The notes beneath the pieces are model-generated. The model did not search any database. It was given only the letters and a program-made list of their open reading frames with translations, and had not been told where the DNA came from. The position numbers were made by a program, and so were the translations under genes. Below, piece after piece: positions 5,516-5,672 of a DNA stretch of 5,672 bases. Positions within the stretch are counted from its first letter, which is position 1; the number at the start of each line of letters is the position of its first letter. Where the stretch lies: positions 1 through 5,672 of the forward strand of contig CAKPKZ010000104.1 of NCBI GenBank assembly GCA_934167435.1, in the 5' to 3' direction. Source of the stretch: an uncultured Clostridia bacterium (GTDB lineage: Bacteria; Bacillota; Clostridia; TANB77; CAG-508).

Positions 5516-5672
5516 CTATACCACTCCCATAAATTCTTCATCTAATATCTTCTTACGTTCTTTCCAATCAGGCATGAATATTGTAATAAAATTATAGAAA
5601 TTCTTACTGTGATTTTGATGCTTAAAATGTGACAATTCGTGTAAAACTACATATTCTATGCAACATATTGGT
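5516..5672 (-). CDS. C-terminal part of a YgjP/DUF45-type zinc metallopeptidase, 5' end outside the window
   Basis: The last 51 complete codons read from the right edge to TAG at 5518-5516. They contain YVVLHELSHFKHQNHSKNFY, with the zinc-binding HExxH (HELSH) and the downstream NHSKNF. They continue to MPDWKERKKIL, the hallmark ending of YgjP-like (DUF45/M48-type) peptidases, where the third zinc ligand is the His of the NHS motif. Members are frequently encoded next to type I restriction-modification genes, where their role is unclear. It is the first visible gene of the operon, with the membrane protein starting 7 nt after its stop. Nothing suggests damage in the visible part. Confidence 0.85.
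   Translation of the reverse strand, partial: PICCIEYVVLHELSHFKHQNHSKNFYNFITIFMPDWKERKKILDEEFMGVV

Overview
The window is very AT-rich (by eye roughly a quarter G+C). It has strong GGAGG-type ribosome sites, near-consensus sigma-A promoters, and standard-code reading frames biased to A/T-ending codons. This points to a low-GC Firmicute, most likely a clostridial lineage. No core metabolic gene is present. The content (primase-helicase of the TOTE conflict type, AbiF-type HEPN protein, GIY-YIG protein, phosphoesterase, possible recombinase/att remnants) reads as an accessory or defence island on a mobile element.

Layout. (1) Positions 1-1315, minus strand: the 5' part of a TOTE-type primase-helicase gene with its own extended -10 promoter. 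It is broken by a one-base frameshift just after the first catalytic Asp-x-Asp, and its 3' part lies beyond the window. (2) Positions 1316-1792: mostly non-coding DNA with the TOTE promoter, a 19-bp tandem repeat, a 15-bp match to the anticodon region of initiator tRNA-Met, a possible tail of a tyrosine recombinase gene and an imperfect palindrome. (3) Positions 1793-2086, plus strand: a small acidic protein of unknown function. (4) Positions 2092-3247, minus strand: a HEPN-domain AbiF/Abi_2 protein with its own promoter. Directly downstream on the same strand is a compact gene for a small structured RNA of about 72 nt, with a TATAAT promoter, a UUCG-capped hairpin and a strong intrinsic terminator. 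(5) Positions 3262-5672, minus strand: a tightly packed operon, in transcription order a YgjP-type zinc metallopeptidase (only its C-terminus in the window), a three-TM membrane protein, a GIY-YIG/T5orf172-type protein and a calcineurin-like phosphoesterase.

The most interesting unit is AbiF plus its small RNA. It has the layout expected of an RNA-antitoxin/HEPN-toxin pair, the family from which Cas13 is thought to derive. The RNA is not something an ORF-based annotation would list; its call rests on promoter, fold and terminator seen directly in the sequence. The four-gene operon upstream of abiF is of unknown joint function. The YgjP-type peptidase often sits next to type I restriction-modification genes, so the sequence beyond the right edge may hold more of a defence locus.
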